Shown piece after piece: positions 33,401-41,221 of a DNA stretch of 64,000 nt (the first letter of the stretch is position 1; every line of letters starts with the position of its first letter). The stretch lies in assembly GCF_052115445.1 (NCBI RefSeq), contig NZ_JBFRGR010000012.1, positions 1 to 64,000 on the forward strand, in the 5' to 3' direction. The notes under the pieces were generated by a model, which saw only the letters and a list, made by a program, of their open reading frames with translations, searched no databases and was not told the origin of the DNA. The stretch is from Paenibacillus_E sp052115445 (GTDB lineage Bacteria; Bacillota; Bacilli; Paenibacillales; NBRC-103111). A program made the translations under genes and the position numbers.

Positions 33401-36400
33401 TATCTGAGGACGAAATTTTGAGATTGTTAATGGTATAACCTTTTCCGTTAAATGTTCCAATAAATTGTTGTGGAACTGCAGCTTTGCCGATCGATGTAAA
33501 CTCCACATCCTTCATATCAATATCCGCCGACAGCTCGTAATTACCGTCAACCGGATATTCAGGCGTGCCAAATTTCTGCGAAAGTGCAACCAAATCACTT
33601 GCTGTTTTGATTTTTATTTTTGCTGAGCTGTTGCCAGCGAGAGGAGTGACCTTGGCTGTGGCGGTGCTGGTCACGACTCCGTTATAAAAACTTGTACCCG
33701 TTGCAACGGCTCGCAAATATGAACCTACGTCCGCCGCTTTGATCACGTAAGTAGCAGCAGTTGCTCCTGCAATAGTCGTCCACGCAATACCGTCCTTCGA
33801 GCTTTCCCACTTGAAAGATGCTGTAGCGCTCGTCGGGGTAATTGAGGTATTCAATGTTTGTCCTTCTTTGGCAATTCCATTAACGGCAATATTCGTGATA
33901 GTAAACTCATTGACTACTTGCGGTTCCGCAGGATAGTTCCACGCCTGCAAATCATAAGTGCGCGGCTTGTTGGTTACAAGCACGTCGACATCCCCGGTTT
34001 GCAGTACATCGCTTTTATCAAAACCTTTGCTTGTTACTTTAATTTGAGTAGGTGAAATCGAAATGTTGGCATAACCCCGTCCAACTTCTCTAATATCAAT
34101 GTACGCAATGGCTGTGTTTCCAGTGTATAACGCTCCGCGGTTGTCCTTATTTGCAGAGTAGTTCGTTAGATAGGTTGTTCCGTCTCCGTAGTCCGCAACG
34201 ACTTTACCACTCGCGAAAAGCTTGGTGCGGGCATAAATATGGTCATGTCCCATCAGCACCACATCAATTCCCGCTGCATCAAAGGCGTCCGTCCAGGAGG
34301 ATACAGGGGTAGCCATCCGATATCCGAACAGCGTTTTGTGGAAAATTCCAACACGCCATTTGGTCGGATTTTGCTTCACGACGGCCTTCATCCAGTCTTG
34401 CTGTGCTTTGATCTGTGCAGAAGTGCTCTGATCCTGATAATCCATAACTAAGAATAGCGTGTCGCCATATACATAATAGTAGTTGCTGGACTCGAGCTGC
34501 AGTTTTGTCGTACCTGAAACTATGCTCTTCGTGCCGTCGCCGCCACCGTAGAAGGAAGCGCCATTTTTAGGCGGATTGTGGCGACCCAAAAAGTTCTGCA
34601 GTGTGGGGTCTACAGGAGTCCAGCTGTTGTTTGCCCAGCTGTTGCCCGCTCCATCAAACTCATGATTGCCCGTCGCCATGTAGAGCGGCGTGCTTGAGAA
34701 CAAACTCTGGTTGGCCTCGAAGAATGCATCCCATTCCCAAGTGTCGAAACCAAAGTTGACCTGGTCGCCTGAGCTCACGACAAACGCCGCATTCGGAAAA
34801 TCTGTAAAGGCTTGGTCCAGCGCTTTTTTGCTCATACTTTTATAGCTATTGAGTGTTGCTTCATAGCCTTGCGTACTGTTTGCTTGGGCGTCTGAAATCC
34901 AGTTGAAGTTAAACGTATTGATATTGCTGGCAGGTGTCTTGAAGCTGGCCGGCGCTGTAACGCTCGTTACATTTTTAACGCCGTCGCCTACGCTGTACAC
35001 ATATTCCGTATCCGGCTCAAGGACGGCCGTTTGTGCCTTATGGCTTTGGATAGGATCGACGGAGTATTGTGTCCCTGCGCCTGTATAATTCAAGTTCTCA
35101 ATGTTGCTCCTCAAGTCTACCGTGAAATTGGTGCCCATCACAAAATCGGTGAATTTGTGGCCATTACTGTCAAATTCCGATTTTTTCGCATAAAAGAGCT
35201 GCGTCGTCGTTGTTGTTACCGGAGTTACCCAGTTAAAGCGGGCAATATACTTGTCCTTTTCTGGTTTGCGTGTTTGTTCATTAAAGTTGTCGAACATGAA
35301 TGTCATCGAGGTAGGCGCTGTGCCGCCACCTATCGGCTGGGTGATTTCGTCTCCGGACTTGAAAATCGTGAATTCATCGATGACACGGAATGGATTCGCC
35401 GAGCCAGTCGCCTTATAGTACGTTTTATAAATGATCGAGTTGCTTGTAACCTCAGCTCTGCTGTAAACGCCTGGCGAATAGATGGATCCGCCACCTGTAC
35501 CCGTTTTGTTGATACGAAGATCATAGAAGAAGTCGTTCCACGTAGTATCTTTGGTGCCATTCAAGCTGTACGCGTAATTGTACACCGATCCGCCTATGAC
35601 ATAGGTAGGCGCTTCGCCGAACTTCGCTTTTTGAATGCTTCCCGTGCCCGACGCAGTAGACGTTGTCTTTAAAGTAGTTCTAGCATAGGCATGCTCGTGA
35701 CCGGCGAGAACCAGATCGATGCCGGCATCGGTAAACCTTTTACCGATTACATTGTCCACTGCATAGTGGCTTGCACCTGGGTCATAAGGCGAAGCATGAA
35801 GATCTACAATCTTCCACTGCTTAGTCGATGCTGCCGCCTCATCGGCCAGGAATTTCCACTGAACAGCATCATCGCTGGGATTAAGACCAAAAGAATTAAG
35901 AGAGATAAACAAAGCGTCTCCATATTCAAAGGAATATACGGTCCCAACAGCAGCCGCGGACAGACCGCTTGGTCTCTGTAAAGATGAATAATTAAATCTG
36001 TTGGTATACTGAGCGGAATCTTGGTCATAGATTGAATTGTCATGATTACCAGGGGTAGCCATGATTGGCATCGTACTAGAAAGGTTTTGCGCGGCATCAA
36101 AGAAATACTGCCAGTGATCCGAAAAGCTCGCATCCTCTACTACGTCGCCATTATGGACGAGAAATGCGGCATCTGGATGGTTCGCCTTGATATAATCGTA
36201 CAAGTCGGCGGTGTTTTGATACGTGCTTGGAGATGTTCCCTGTGTATCAGGAGTAACGATAAAAGAAAATGGTTTTTTTGCCGCAGGATCTGCAGGAGCG
36301 TTAAAGCTGGAGATCGCCGAATAACCGTTGGTTGCGTTACCTACTTTGTAATAGTACTTGGATTCAGGTATCAGATCCTGAACAACTACACGATAGGTGC

Positions 36401-36743
36401 GAACTTCTTTAACGTTTACCAGCTTGTCGCTTGGAACACTACCCGCTACAGTCGAAGAATTCACCGTGGCGACTGTTGCGCTTTTTGTTGCTGCGCCGGT
36501 TAGATCAGGAGATGTACCGTAAACGATTTCTGAAACATTAACCGTCGAATCCGTAAGCCAGTTGAAAGCCATAGCCGTTTTACCGGGTGCTGCGCCTCCA
36601 CCTATAGCCAATGTGATTTGCGACGGAATTGTCGCGGGTGCTGCTGCCGATGCTGTCATTGGCATCGCAAGCCCATTTGTAGCTAAAAGCACTACTAAAA
36701 TTGCTAGAATCAATTTTGTTGTTGACTTTTTTATTCTTGACAT
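30435..36743 (-). CDS. SLH-anchored surface protein with two metallophosphoesterase domains
   Basis: 2102 aa. Signal peptide (residues about 1-34), then a purple-acid-phosphatase-type N-terminal beta domain (40-150), a first metallophosphoesterase domain (about 155-380; VTPDTQG, HNGDVVED, GNHDN, LAGHEHAYART), a second beta domain, and a second phosphoesterase domain (about 610-860; ISDAQANS, SSGDQVNF, GNHEFDG, LMGHDHIYART). Next are an Ig-like domain (about 948-1035), two tandem GLUG-rich modules (about 1038-1360 and 1360-1672), an InlB-B/Big-type repeat (about 1680-1755), a further beta domain and three SLH motifs (about 1925-2102) that bind pyruvylated cell-wall polymer. Both phosphoesterase domains keep the metal-binding Asp, Asn and His motifs. 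It could release phosphate from extracellular substrates, perhaps nucleotides or phytate-like compounds. Confidence 0.9.
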   Translation of the reverse strand: MSRIKKSTTKLILAILVVLLATNGLAMPMTASAAAPATIPSQITLAIGGGAAPGKTAMAFNWLTDSTVNVSEIVYGTSPDLTGAATKSATVATVNSSTVAGSVPSDKLVNVKEVRTYRVVVQDLIPESKYYYKVGNATNGYSAISSFNAPADPAAKKPFSFIVTPDTQGTSPSTYQNTADLYDYIKANHPDAAFLVHNGDVVEDASFSDHWQYFFDAAQNLSSTMPIMATPGNHDNSIYDQDSAQYTNRFNYSSLQRPSGLSAAAVGTVYSFEYGDALFISLNSFGLNPSDDAVQWKFLADEAAASTKQWKIVDLHASPYDPGASHYAVDNVIGKRFTDAGIDLVLAGHEHAYARTTLKTTSTASGTGSIQKAKFGEAPTYVIGGSVYNYAYSLNGTKDTTWNDFFYDLRINKTGTGGGSIYSPGVYSRAEVTSNSIIYKTYYKATGSANPFRVIDEFTIFKSGDEITQPIGGGTAPTSMTFMFDNFNEQTRKPEKDKYIARFNWVTPVTTTTTQLFYAKKSEFDSNGHKFTDFVMGTNFTVDLRSNIENLNYTGAGTQYSVDPIQSHKAQTAVLEPDTEYVYSVGDGVKNVTSVTAPASFKTPASNINTFNFNWISDAQANSTQGYEATLNSYKSMSKKALDQAFTDFPNAAFVVSSGDQVNFGFDTWEWDAFFEANQSLFSSTPLYMATGNHEFDGAGNSWANNSWTPVDPTLQNFLGRHNPPKNGASFYGGGDGTKSIVSGTTKLQLESSNYYYVYGDTLFLVMDYQDQSTSAQIKAQQDWMKAVVKQNPTKWRVGIFHKTLFGYRMATPVSSWTDAFDAAGIDVVLMGHDHIYARTKLFASGKVVADYGDGTTYLTNYSANKDNRGALYTGNTAIAYIDIREVGRGYANISISPTQIKVTSKGFDKSDVLQTGDVDVLVTNKPRTYDLQAWNYPAEPQVVNEFTITNIAVNGIAKEGQTLNTSITPTSATASFKWESSKDGIAWTTIAGATAATYVIKAADVGSYLRAVATGTSFYNGVVTSTATAKVTPLAGNSSAKIKIKTASDLVALSQKFGTPEYPVDGNYELSADIDMKDVEFTSIGKAAVPQQFIGTFNGKGYTINNLKISSSDTSTGFFAYIGSGGRVVNTNLGNVDIAGGSRTGIIAGVSSGTIENSYVDGKVTGTGYTGGIVGLLYAGTLQNTVMNAAVSGTTVGGLIGGTNYNGSGWSLTQQPTVGNVILNNDVRGTVTRIGVTDYTGGFIGDMGGSSGSLLKTLNGNAISSEVIAHDKKPLAGYWSSSRSIMDANQVNNYDSTKLNTTGIPSGTIPAFVGKSTADFALQATYTALGWDFTNIWKWDTTKNVPVPRVLDLGGAPAQMKIKTASDLVALSQNFGSAEYPLDGNYEVSADIDMKDVEFATIGGNDTSKPFIGTFNGKGYTISNLKISTSKNSTGFFAYIGEGGKVVNLKLTNVDIVGGNSTGAIAGASLLGTIENSYVDGKVKGGNYTGGIVGTLHAATLKNNLLLAEVTGTTVGGLIGGTGWNGGGSPITLRHELSPTVILNNYVGGTFDKVGTYSGALVGDMGGSAGNLLQTLTGNVVANSIVGSTPPGPIAGYWSSSRPIVDTNQVNYYDGAKLSTSGVTATAVPAFKSKTVADFALQATYTALGWDFTNIWKWDTTKNIPVPRALKLGDEEEDNFLSIIASADQDGKITPEGNVLVERGQGQKFTFTPNQYYEIDTVRVDNVVNDAAAAAGEYMFENLTAVHNIQVTFKLSNPSSTGGGGNDNSNGNGNGNDSKQTLPSGSGGIAKFVNNAITIVVPAGASEKELTITVEKVLNTSQLVSDKDVLLSPVYEILKNFTGNFLKPIALTFTFDPKMVGANQTASLFYYDEVKKTWVEIGGKANGDQITAEVDHFTKFAVFAVDKKVEENTESQPEENLEVKFSDIAGHWAEASIKQTAAKGIVSGYSDGTFKPNGEVTRAEFAVMLARMLKLQGNGAALEFNDKASIGEWAKQGIAQAVQAGIVKGYGDGSFRPNANISRTEMVTMIANALGIASNAKAATTFADDAEIPAWARAAVAATMEQGIVQGLNGNKFSPNQTATRAEATVVLIRAHVFASK
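31752..31832 (-). repeat. 81-bp perfect direct repeat, copy 1
   Basis: Identical over 81 bases to 32709-32789, 957 bp (319 codons) away and in the same frame. It encodes the end of the second GLUG-rich module. Homologous recombination between the copies would cleanly add or remove one module. Confidence 0.9.
32709..32789 (-). repeat. 81-bp perfect direct repeat, copy 2
   Basis: Partner of the copy at 31752-31832; encodes the end of the first GLUG-rich module. Confidence 0.9.
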
Positions 36744-36886
36744 TTAAATTATCCCCCCTCATGTTGCTATATGACCTATGACCATTATGAGTACAATATG
36801 TTAAATCCAATACACTTTAATGTTAAGATCTCATTAATCCCCNATGTTGATTTTCGATCAAATCGAGTAGCCCTACGAATAAATTC

Positions 36887-36931
36887 AAAAGCCGAGACGC
36901 ACCTTAAACAAGGTTCGAATCGGCTTTTTTC
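36887..36931. terminator. Orphan hairpin/terminator in the leader region of the SLH gene
   Basis: AAAAGCCGA (36887-36895) and TCGGCTTTT (36920-36928) pair, with a T run of six on the plus side and TTTT on the minus side. No plus-strand gene ends here, so it may be the scar of a lost gene or a leader attenuator 145-190 bases ahead of the SLH gene start. An N lies at 36843. The gap 36744-37360 otherwise holds only a very short ORF. Confidence 0.6.
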
Positions 36932-37167
36932 CTTCACAGAACATACGGGCAAGTACTCGGTAATAGGTTTGCAGGTAAGCATTTCTTGAAACCGCTTGTT
37001 GACTCCCTATTAACTTGGGACATTATGAATACATGACACCAGGTATATTTAATCCAAGGTCCATACACTCCAAGTACCCGTACCGTACAACTTCGAGGCT
37101 CTTACTCCCTGCCAGTTGCTATAGAACTTTTCAGTAACTAATCCAATCCAGCAGGAGGATTTAACTT

Positions 37168-37209
37168 ATGATACAGTTCACAGCGCTGTCTATAAGGCAA
37201 AATCTATAA
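37168..37209 (+). CDS. 13-codon ORF with a strong ribosome site
   Basis: AGGAGG at 37153-37158 and ATG at 37168 (9-base spacing) start MIQFTALSIRQNL, then TAA. Too short to judge; either the damaged beginning of a lost gene or a chance arrangement. Confidence 0.2.
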   Translation: MIQFTALSIRQNL

Positions 37210-37360
37210 GGGCAAATTCAATACAAAGAGTTCTCTGGATCTGCGATAAAAGTATTTACAGGAACCACTTGTTGGATTTTCCAAGAAAATAGAAATTAAG
37301 GGAAATATGATTCGAGAATATATAACAGAATGACAGAAAGCGGAGGTTCGAGGTAGGAGG

Positions 37361-37681
37361 GTGCTGCTCGTTAAAATCTCCGGCGCAATAAAAACACTTC
37401 ACAGCATCGGTATCAAAAACCAATATGACAAAAGGATGCTGACGCCGATAATAATGAGCTACTTCCAAAAAACACAGGCTAATGACGGTTATGGGCTAGT
37501 ACTTGCGCCACAAGGATATCGCGTTGCGGGAGGTCGTTATACCGCGTTTGATTGGGAAGAGGTTACGGAGATGTTTGGCTTCGTTGAGGATCTTCAATCG
37601 GATGCAAACATCAAACAAGCAGCTATCGAGTTAACTAGACGCTTAGAGGAGGAACCTGAACAAGATGCCTTAAAGCATTAG
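37361..37681 (+). CDS. Small hypothetical protein
   Basis: Up to 106 aa. The GTG at 37361 directly follows AGGAGG, which is too close; GGAGG at 37342 gives a 14-base spacing, and ATG 37436 is the alternative start. No known domain. The second half, YGLVLAPQGYRVAGGRYTA, then FDWEEVTEMFGFVEDLQ and a charged tail, looks like a folded protein. It lies in the AT-rich accessory stretch and ends at a 12-bp perfect hairpin. Confidence 0.4.
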   Translation: MLLVKISGAIKTLHSIGIKNQYDKRMLTPIIMSYFQKTQANDGYGLVLAPQGYRVAGGRYTAFDWEEVTEMFGFVEDLQSDANIKQAAIELTRRLEEEPEQDALKH

Positions 37682-37683
37682 AT

Positions 37684-37728
37684 GTTATGCCACCGCTAAG
37701 CAGAATTTAAGCTTGACGGTGGCATAAC
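37684..37728. repeat. Strong hairpin without a T run
   Basis: Perfect arms GTTATGCCACCG (37684-37695) and CGGTGGCATAAC (37717-37728). The loop also contains a smaller AAGC/GCTT pairing. It begins three bases after the stop of the small hypothetical gene. Confidence 0.6.
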
Positions 37729-37827
37729 CAATAGGGATCCAATATTATACAATTTAACACTTCCCCCTTTAATTAAAATGTGATAATGTCGAATCATTGG
37801 GATAAATTGCATAAGGGGTCGAAAATT

Positions 37828-38853
37828 ATGAAAAAGAGGAACTTTAATAAACATATTTCGAAAATACTTGTTATAGGATTTTTGGGAATAATCGCGATAG
37901 GAATCGTTGTTTTACAGGTAGCAATGACTGACGAAAAAACAACAAAGTTTGATGTTGCATTATTAAATATTATTCAGTTTATATTTTCGGTTTTATTTTC
38001 ATGGTTTCTTGCTAAGAATTCTTTTCAGATTGATTTCGAAAGAAACCAGAAGAAATTTGCAATTGCCGCTTATAGACGAATTACTGAATTAGATAAGAGA
38101 GTTACAGCATTAGCTGAAAAGATCCAAAGTAAAATTAAATTAAATAGTGCAGCAGGTACGGGGGACTTTGAGATATTGTTAGCAATAACAGATGGAATAA
38201 AACAAAATATTGGTTCCTCTATCGCAGACTGGGGCGATATAATAGGTGATGAAATCGAGACACTAGAAGAACTAAATAAAATCCTCAAAGAGCGGGAAAG
38301 AATATTAACACTCCAAGTATCTAAAGAAAGCGGAACCGACTTTAATGATAATACGATTAATGAAAAAGTAGCAGTTTTAGAAGAATATAATCAAAAAATA
38401 TTAAGTTTAATGTCTAATTTGCCCGAAACGATCAAAATACAAATGAAGGAGCAACGTAAACAAGAAGCTAAGAGAGACGAAGAAGATCAGATAAATGAAA
38501 ATATTAGAAAGTTTTACGAACTCAAAAATGAAATGGGTTATACTACTTTAAGTGGTTTTTGGAGCACAGCAGAGAGGTATAATATGAAGAGAAGTATCCT
38601 AGATTTCAAAAGGGGAGATAGGCTGAAAATTGAAATTTTGGGTAATCCGAATGATAAAGGACCAGTTAATCTTATAGATGGAAATAATGAGATGGTTGGT
38701 AGAGTAACTAATCCATTTACTACTTCATATTCATCGTTTTCGAATGCACTACGTGTTATTATCGGTAAAACCGTTTCTGAAGTCGAATTGCTTGATATAG
38801 ATGAAAGCGGTGTAGGGAATAGGCACCATTTTGCACTTAAAGTACTTGAATAA
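37828..38853 (+). CDS. Membrane-anchored coiled-coil protein of unknown function
   Basis: 341 aa from ATG 37828 (AAGGGG about 10 bases upstream). Two hydrophobic helices (about residues 12-32 and 45-64), then a long helical, charged region (about 70-245) predicted to be coiled coil, then a C-terminal domain of about 90 residues with RGDRLKIEILGNPNDKGPVN and EVELLDIDESGVGNRHHFAL. The gene is clearly more AT-rich than its neighbours, as expected for recently acquired DNA. No family was recognised; some anti-phage proteins share this layout, but nothing here proves such a role. Confidence 0.65.
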   Translation: MKKRNFNKHISKILVIGFLGIIAIGIVVLQVAMTDEKTTKFDVALLNIIQFIFSVLFSWFLAKNSFQIDFERNQKKFAIAAYRRITELDKRVTALAEKIQSKIKLNSAAGTGDFEILLAITDGIKQNIGSSIADWGDIIGDEIETLEELNKILKERERILTLQVSKESGTDFNDNTINEKVAVLEEYNQKILSLMSNLPETIKIQMKEQRKQEAKRDEEDQINENIRKFYELKNEMGYTTLSGFWSTAERYNMKRSILDFKRGDRLKIEILGNPNDKGPVNLIDGNNEMVGRVTNPFTTSYSSFSNALRVIIGKTVSEVELLDIDESGVGNRHHFALKVLE

Positions 38854-38919
38854 CTTATTGCTATTAGTTTGCTTCTACTGGCCCCCTAATGTCACCTAAA
38901 GCAACACACAGACAAAAGT

Positions 38920-38963
38920 AGTGGCAGTCATTTGGGAGTCCTTTGCCCCGTTTGACTGCCACT
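38920..38963. repeat. 11-bp perfect inverted repeat
   Basis: AGTGGCAGTCA (38920-38930) and TGACTGCCACT (38953-38963), 22-base loop. It stands at the left border of the GTGACA-rich segment. Confidence 0.6.
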
Positions 38964-39092
38964 TGTTGTCACGGGGGTGGCAGTGGACGAGCGACGTGGT
39001 GAAGGTTGACCGTTGCAAGTCTTGTCACGATGTCACCAGTTTGAAAGCAGCAACCAGCAAACAACAACATGGCTTGGAACAGGGATCGACAG

Positions 39093-39193
39093 GTGACAAG
39101 GTGACAGAAGTTAACAGGAGGAACCTAGAGAGGGAGCAAGTAAAACTGCCACCGCAGTGACAAAGGGTGACAGCGAGTGACAGAAGAGTGACA
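39093..39193 (+). repeat. Phased GTGACA array, origin-like
   Basis: GTGACA occurs at 39093, 39101, 39157, 39167, 39177 and 39188; the last four are 10, 10 and 11 bases apart, on one face of the helix. The opposite orientation (GTCAC) appears four more times between 38891 and 39045. Immediately after the array is an AT-rich tract (39195-39228). This looks like iterons plus an unwinding region of a phage or plasmid origin. No Rep gene is visible nearby. Remaining DNA between 38854 and 39624 shows no convincing gene, although a cysteine-rich frame is open from 39266. Confidence 0.5.
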
Positions 39194-39273
39194 ACAAGAG
39201 AATAATAAATAATATAATACTTACTCTTCAAAGCTTAGCTTAGGCTTTTCCCCTTACAGGGGTTTGTGGACGA

Positions 39274-39505
39274 GTATGCTTACTCTTGCTCCCGTACGGT
39301 GCTGCCACATCTGTGGATAGGTAATGTTTGCTCCGAACAGCTACTTTACAAAGCGGCTTGTAGGTCTTGTGGATCATTGGTTTGCAGCGACTACTCCCCC
39401 GAACCTGCCCATTCCTGCTGCGGATACTCCAAGACTAGTATGCAACAGAAACGCGAGAAAAGGGCAAGTGAATTGCTATTAAAGGTATGCTTACTCTTGC
39501 TCCCG
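39274..39505 (+). repeat. 21-bp direct repeats 211 bp apart
   Basis: 39274-39294 and 39485-39505 are identical (GTATGCTTAC... CTCCCG). A shorter TTTGTGGACG motif is also present twice nearby, in changed order. This suggests local duplication or a deletion footprint in the accessory stretch. Confidence 0.6.
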
Positions 39506-39624
39506 ATCAAAAGCTCCGCTGCCCTTGTTTGTGGACGGACGGAAACAAGATTGCCGAGCTATGGTTGGTCACGGGTATTCTGCAACTGTTTTCAACATAT
39601 TCCTGTTTGCAAACTTGTTTGCAA

Positions 39625-39678
39625 AAGACCAAAAGAGGGCTGTGACAGGTCACTTACTCATAACCTGTTACAGCCCTC
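39625..39678 (-). terminator. Terminator of the sulfurtransferase gene
   Basis: GAGGGCTGTGACAGGT and ACCTGTTACAGCCCTC form a 16-bp stem with one mismatch; the minus strand continues TTTTGGTCTTTTG. Confidence 0.85.
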
Positions 39679-39705
39679 AAACCCGCGTCAGACGCGGCTT
39701 CTATC

Positions 39706-40557
39706 CTATTTTTCCTCACCCGTCGCAATCGGGTTATCTGCCCACGAAATCCAGTCGCTCCAGCTTCCGCTGTAGAGCTTCACATTGTCAAAGCCCGCTT
39801 CGCTAAGCCCCAGAACGTTCGGGCACGCCGTCACGCCCGAACCGCAGTAGACGATGATTTCATCAGCGTCACGCAGCGCGGCGAAGTGCTGCTCTTGCTC
39901 CGCAGCTGACAACCAAGCACCGTTCTCGCCGAGAACGCCTTTCCAGAAGAAGCTGCGCGCGCCCGGGATGTGGCCAGCCACCGCATCGATCGGCTCTTCC
40001 AACCCGAGGTAGCGGCGCTCCTCGCGCGAATCCACCAGCACGGTGCCTGGGCGACCGAGCTTGTCTTTCACTTCATCCATGCTCGCCAGCATGGAGCGGT
40101 GCACCTTCGGTGAGAAGGTCCGCGGGAATACCGCTGGCACTTCAGCCGTGACCGGGTACCCCGCGGATTTCCACGTGGTGTACCCTTGATCCAATACGTA
40201 TACCTCGGAGTGGCCGAGGAATTTCAGCATCCACCACAAGCGCGATGCCATAGCTCCGCCTTGATCGTCGTAAGCAACGACGGTCTTCGTGCCGTCAATG
40301 CCGAGACTGCCGACGAGGATCGAGAATGCACCAAGATCCGGAAGCGGATGTCGTCCGCCGTGCGCCATAATGGCACCGGAAAGGTCCTTCTCCAAATCGA
40401 CATACACCGCACCCTCAATATGATCCTGCTCATACTGTTCACGGCCTGATTCAGGCTTACCAAGTGCAAAACGACAATCCGCGATGACGATATTCGCATC
40501 CCCCAATTGCCCAAGCAACCACGACTGACTTACGATATTTTCCACGGTTTCTGCCAC
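39706..40557 (-). CDS. Two-domain sulfurtransferase (thiosulfate/3-mercaptopyruvate type)
   Basis: 283 aa with two rhodanese domains. The N-terminal one is inactive in type (no cysteine loop); the C-terminal one carries the active-site loop YCGSGVTACPNVL with cysteine near residue 236. CGSGVTA resembles the 3-mercaptopyruvate sulfurtransferase loop. Starts at GTG 40557, or GTG 40545, which has better spacing from GGAAGGTGG. A fragment of a related gene lies at 30127. The next gene upstream, a GNAT enzyme, ends 16 bases away. Confidence 0.92.
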   Translation of the reverse strand: MAETVENIVSQSWLLGQLGDANIVIADCRFALGKPESGREQYEQDHIEGAVYVDLEKDLSGAIMAHGGRHPLPDLGAFSILVGSLGIDGTKTVVAYDDQGGAMASRLWWMLKFLGHSEVYVLDQGYTTWKSAGYPVTAEVPAVFPRTFSPKVHRSMLASMDEVKDKLGRPGTVLVDSREERRYLGLEEPIDAVAGHIPGARSFFWKGVLGENGAWLSAAEQEQHFAALRDADEIIVYCGSGVTACPNVLGLSEAGFDNVKLYSGSWSDWISWADNPIATGEEK

Positions 40558-40573
40558 CTTCCCCTACCTACAG

Positions 40574-41047
40574 TTAATCTCCCATCCCACTTGTGGGATT
40601 AGCGGAGTACGATTGCCAATTGCTTCGATCTCCACCCATTTTATCGTAAAAAGCTTGCGCGCGTAAGTTATCTGGTGCCGTTGTCCAGGTTAAATTTGCA
40701 TAACCGTGTCTGGCCGAGTACCCTTTGCAGGCAGCGAAAAGCTTTGCCGCCGCACCCTGTCCACGCTCAGCTTCAACAACGTACAAATCGTTCATCACCG
40801 CAATTTTGGAGGCGCGCAGCGTGCTGAATGTGAAGTATAACGTCGCAAAGCCGACTAACGCCCCCTCCTCCGTTTCAGCAACAAATTGAATGCCAATTTT
40901 CTGTTCGAGCAATTCATGAATCAAAGCGTTCAGCTTCTCATCCTCCGGTTGTCGGTACTGATAGAAATCCACAATATAAGCGAGCATTAAAGTTTTGAGC
41001 TGGGGGATATCGGACATGACAGCTTCACGAATGGTCACTTGTGTCAT
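40574..41047 (-). CDS. GNAT-family N-acetyltransferase
   Basis: 157 aa from ATG 41047 (AAGGAGG 9 bases upstream; a GTG precedes it directly). GNAT motif A is visible as VMNDLYVVEAERGQGAAAKL, followed by FAACKGYSARHG and NLRAQAFYDKMGG, the acetyl-CoA-binding layout. Substrate unknown. Likely in one operon with the sulfurtransferase gene that follows after 16 bases. Confidence 0.88.
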   Translation of the reverse strand: MTQVTIREAVMSDIPQLKTLMLAYIVDFYQYRQPEDEKLNALIHELLEQKIGIQFVAETEEGALVGFATLYFTFSTLRASKIAVMNDLYVVEAERGQGAAAKLFAACKGYSARHGYANLTWTTAPDNLRAQAFYDKMGGDRSNWQSYSANPTSGMGD

Positions 41048-41221
41048 CACGGGTGCCCTCCTTATTGTTATTGATATAATGAAAATGGGCGCTTCAGCAT
41101 TGAATGTTAAAAAATTGCGGAACGTCGTTCCGTATCTTTCAGACGTCGGCTAGAATAAGGGGATTTGTTAGTCTAAAATAGAACAATGGCCAAATACTGC
41201 TTATAGAAAGGTTGCCACAAT

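Noticed and set aside
35031..35672. 213-codon plus-strand frame inside the SLH gene
   Set aside because: It is antisense to a clearly homologous phosphoesterase region, has no ribosome site and no protein-like pattern.
37070..37210. Leader-like region with possible riboswitch or T-box
   Set aside because: No specifier loop, T-box sequence or known riboswitch core was found; only a strong ribosome site before a 13-codon ORF.
39266..39775. 170-codon cysteine-rich frame in the accessory stretch
   Set aside because: It runs through the sulfurtransferase terminator and into the antisense of that gene, so most of its length is chance; the first 80 codons with several CxxC-like pairs remain a weak possibility only.
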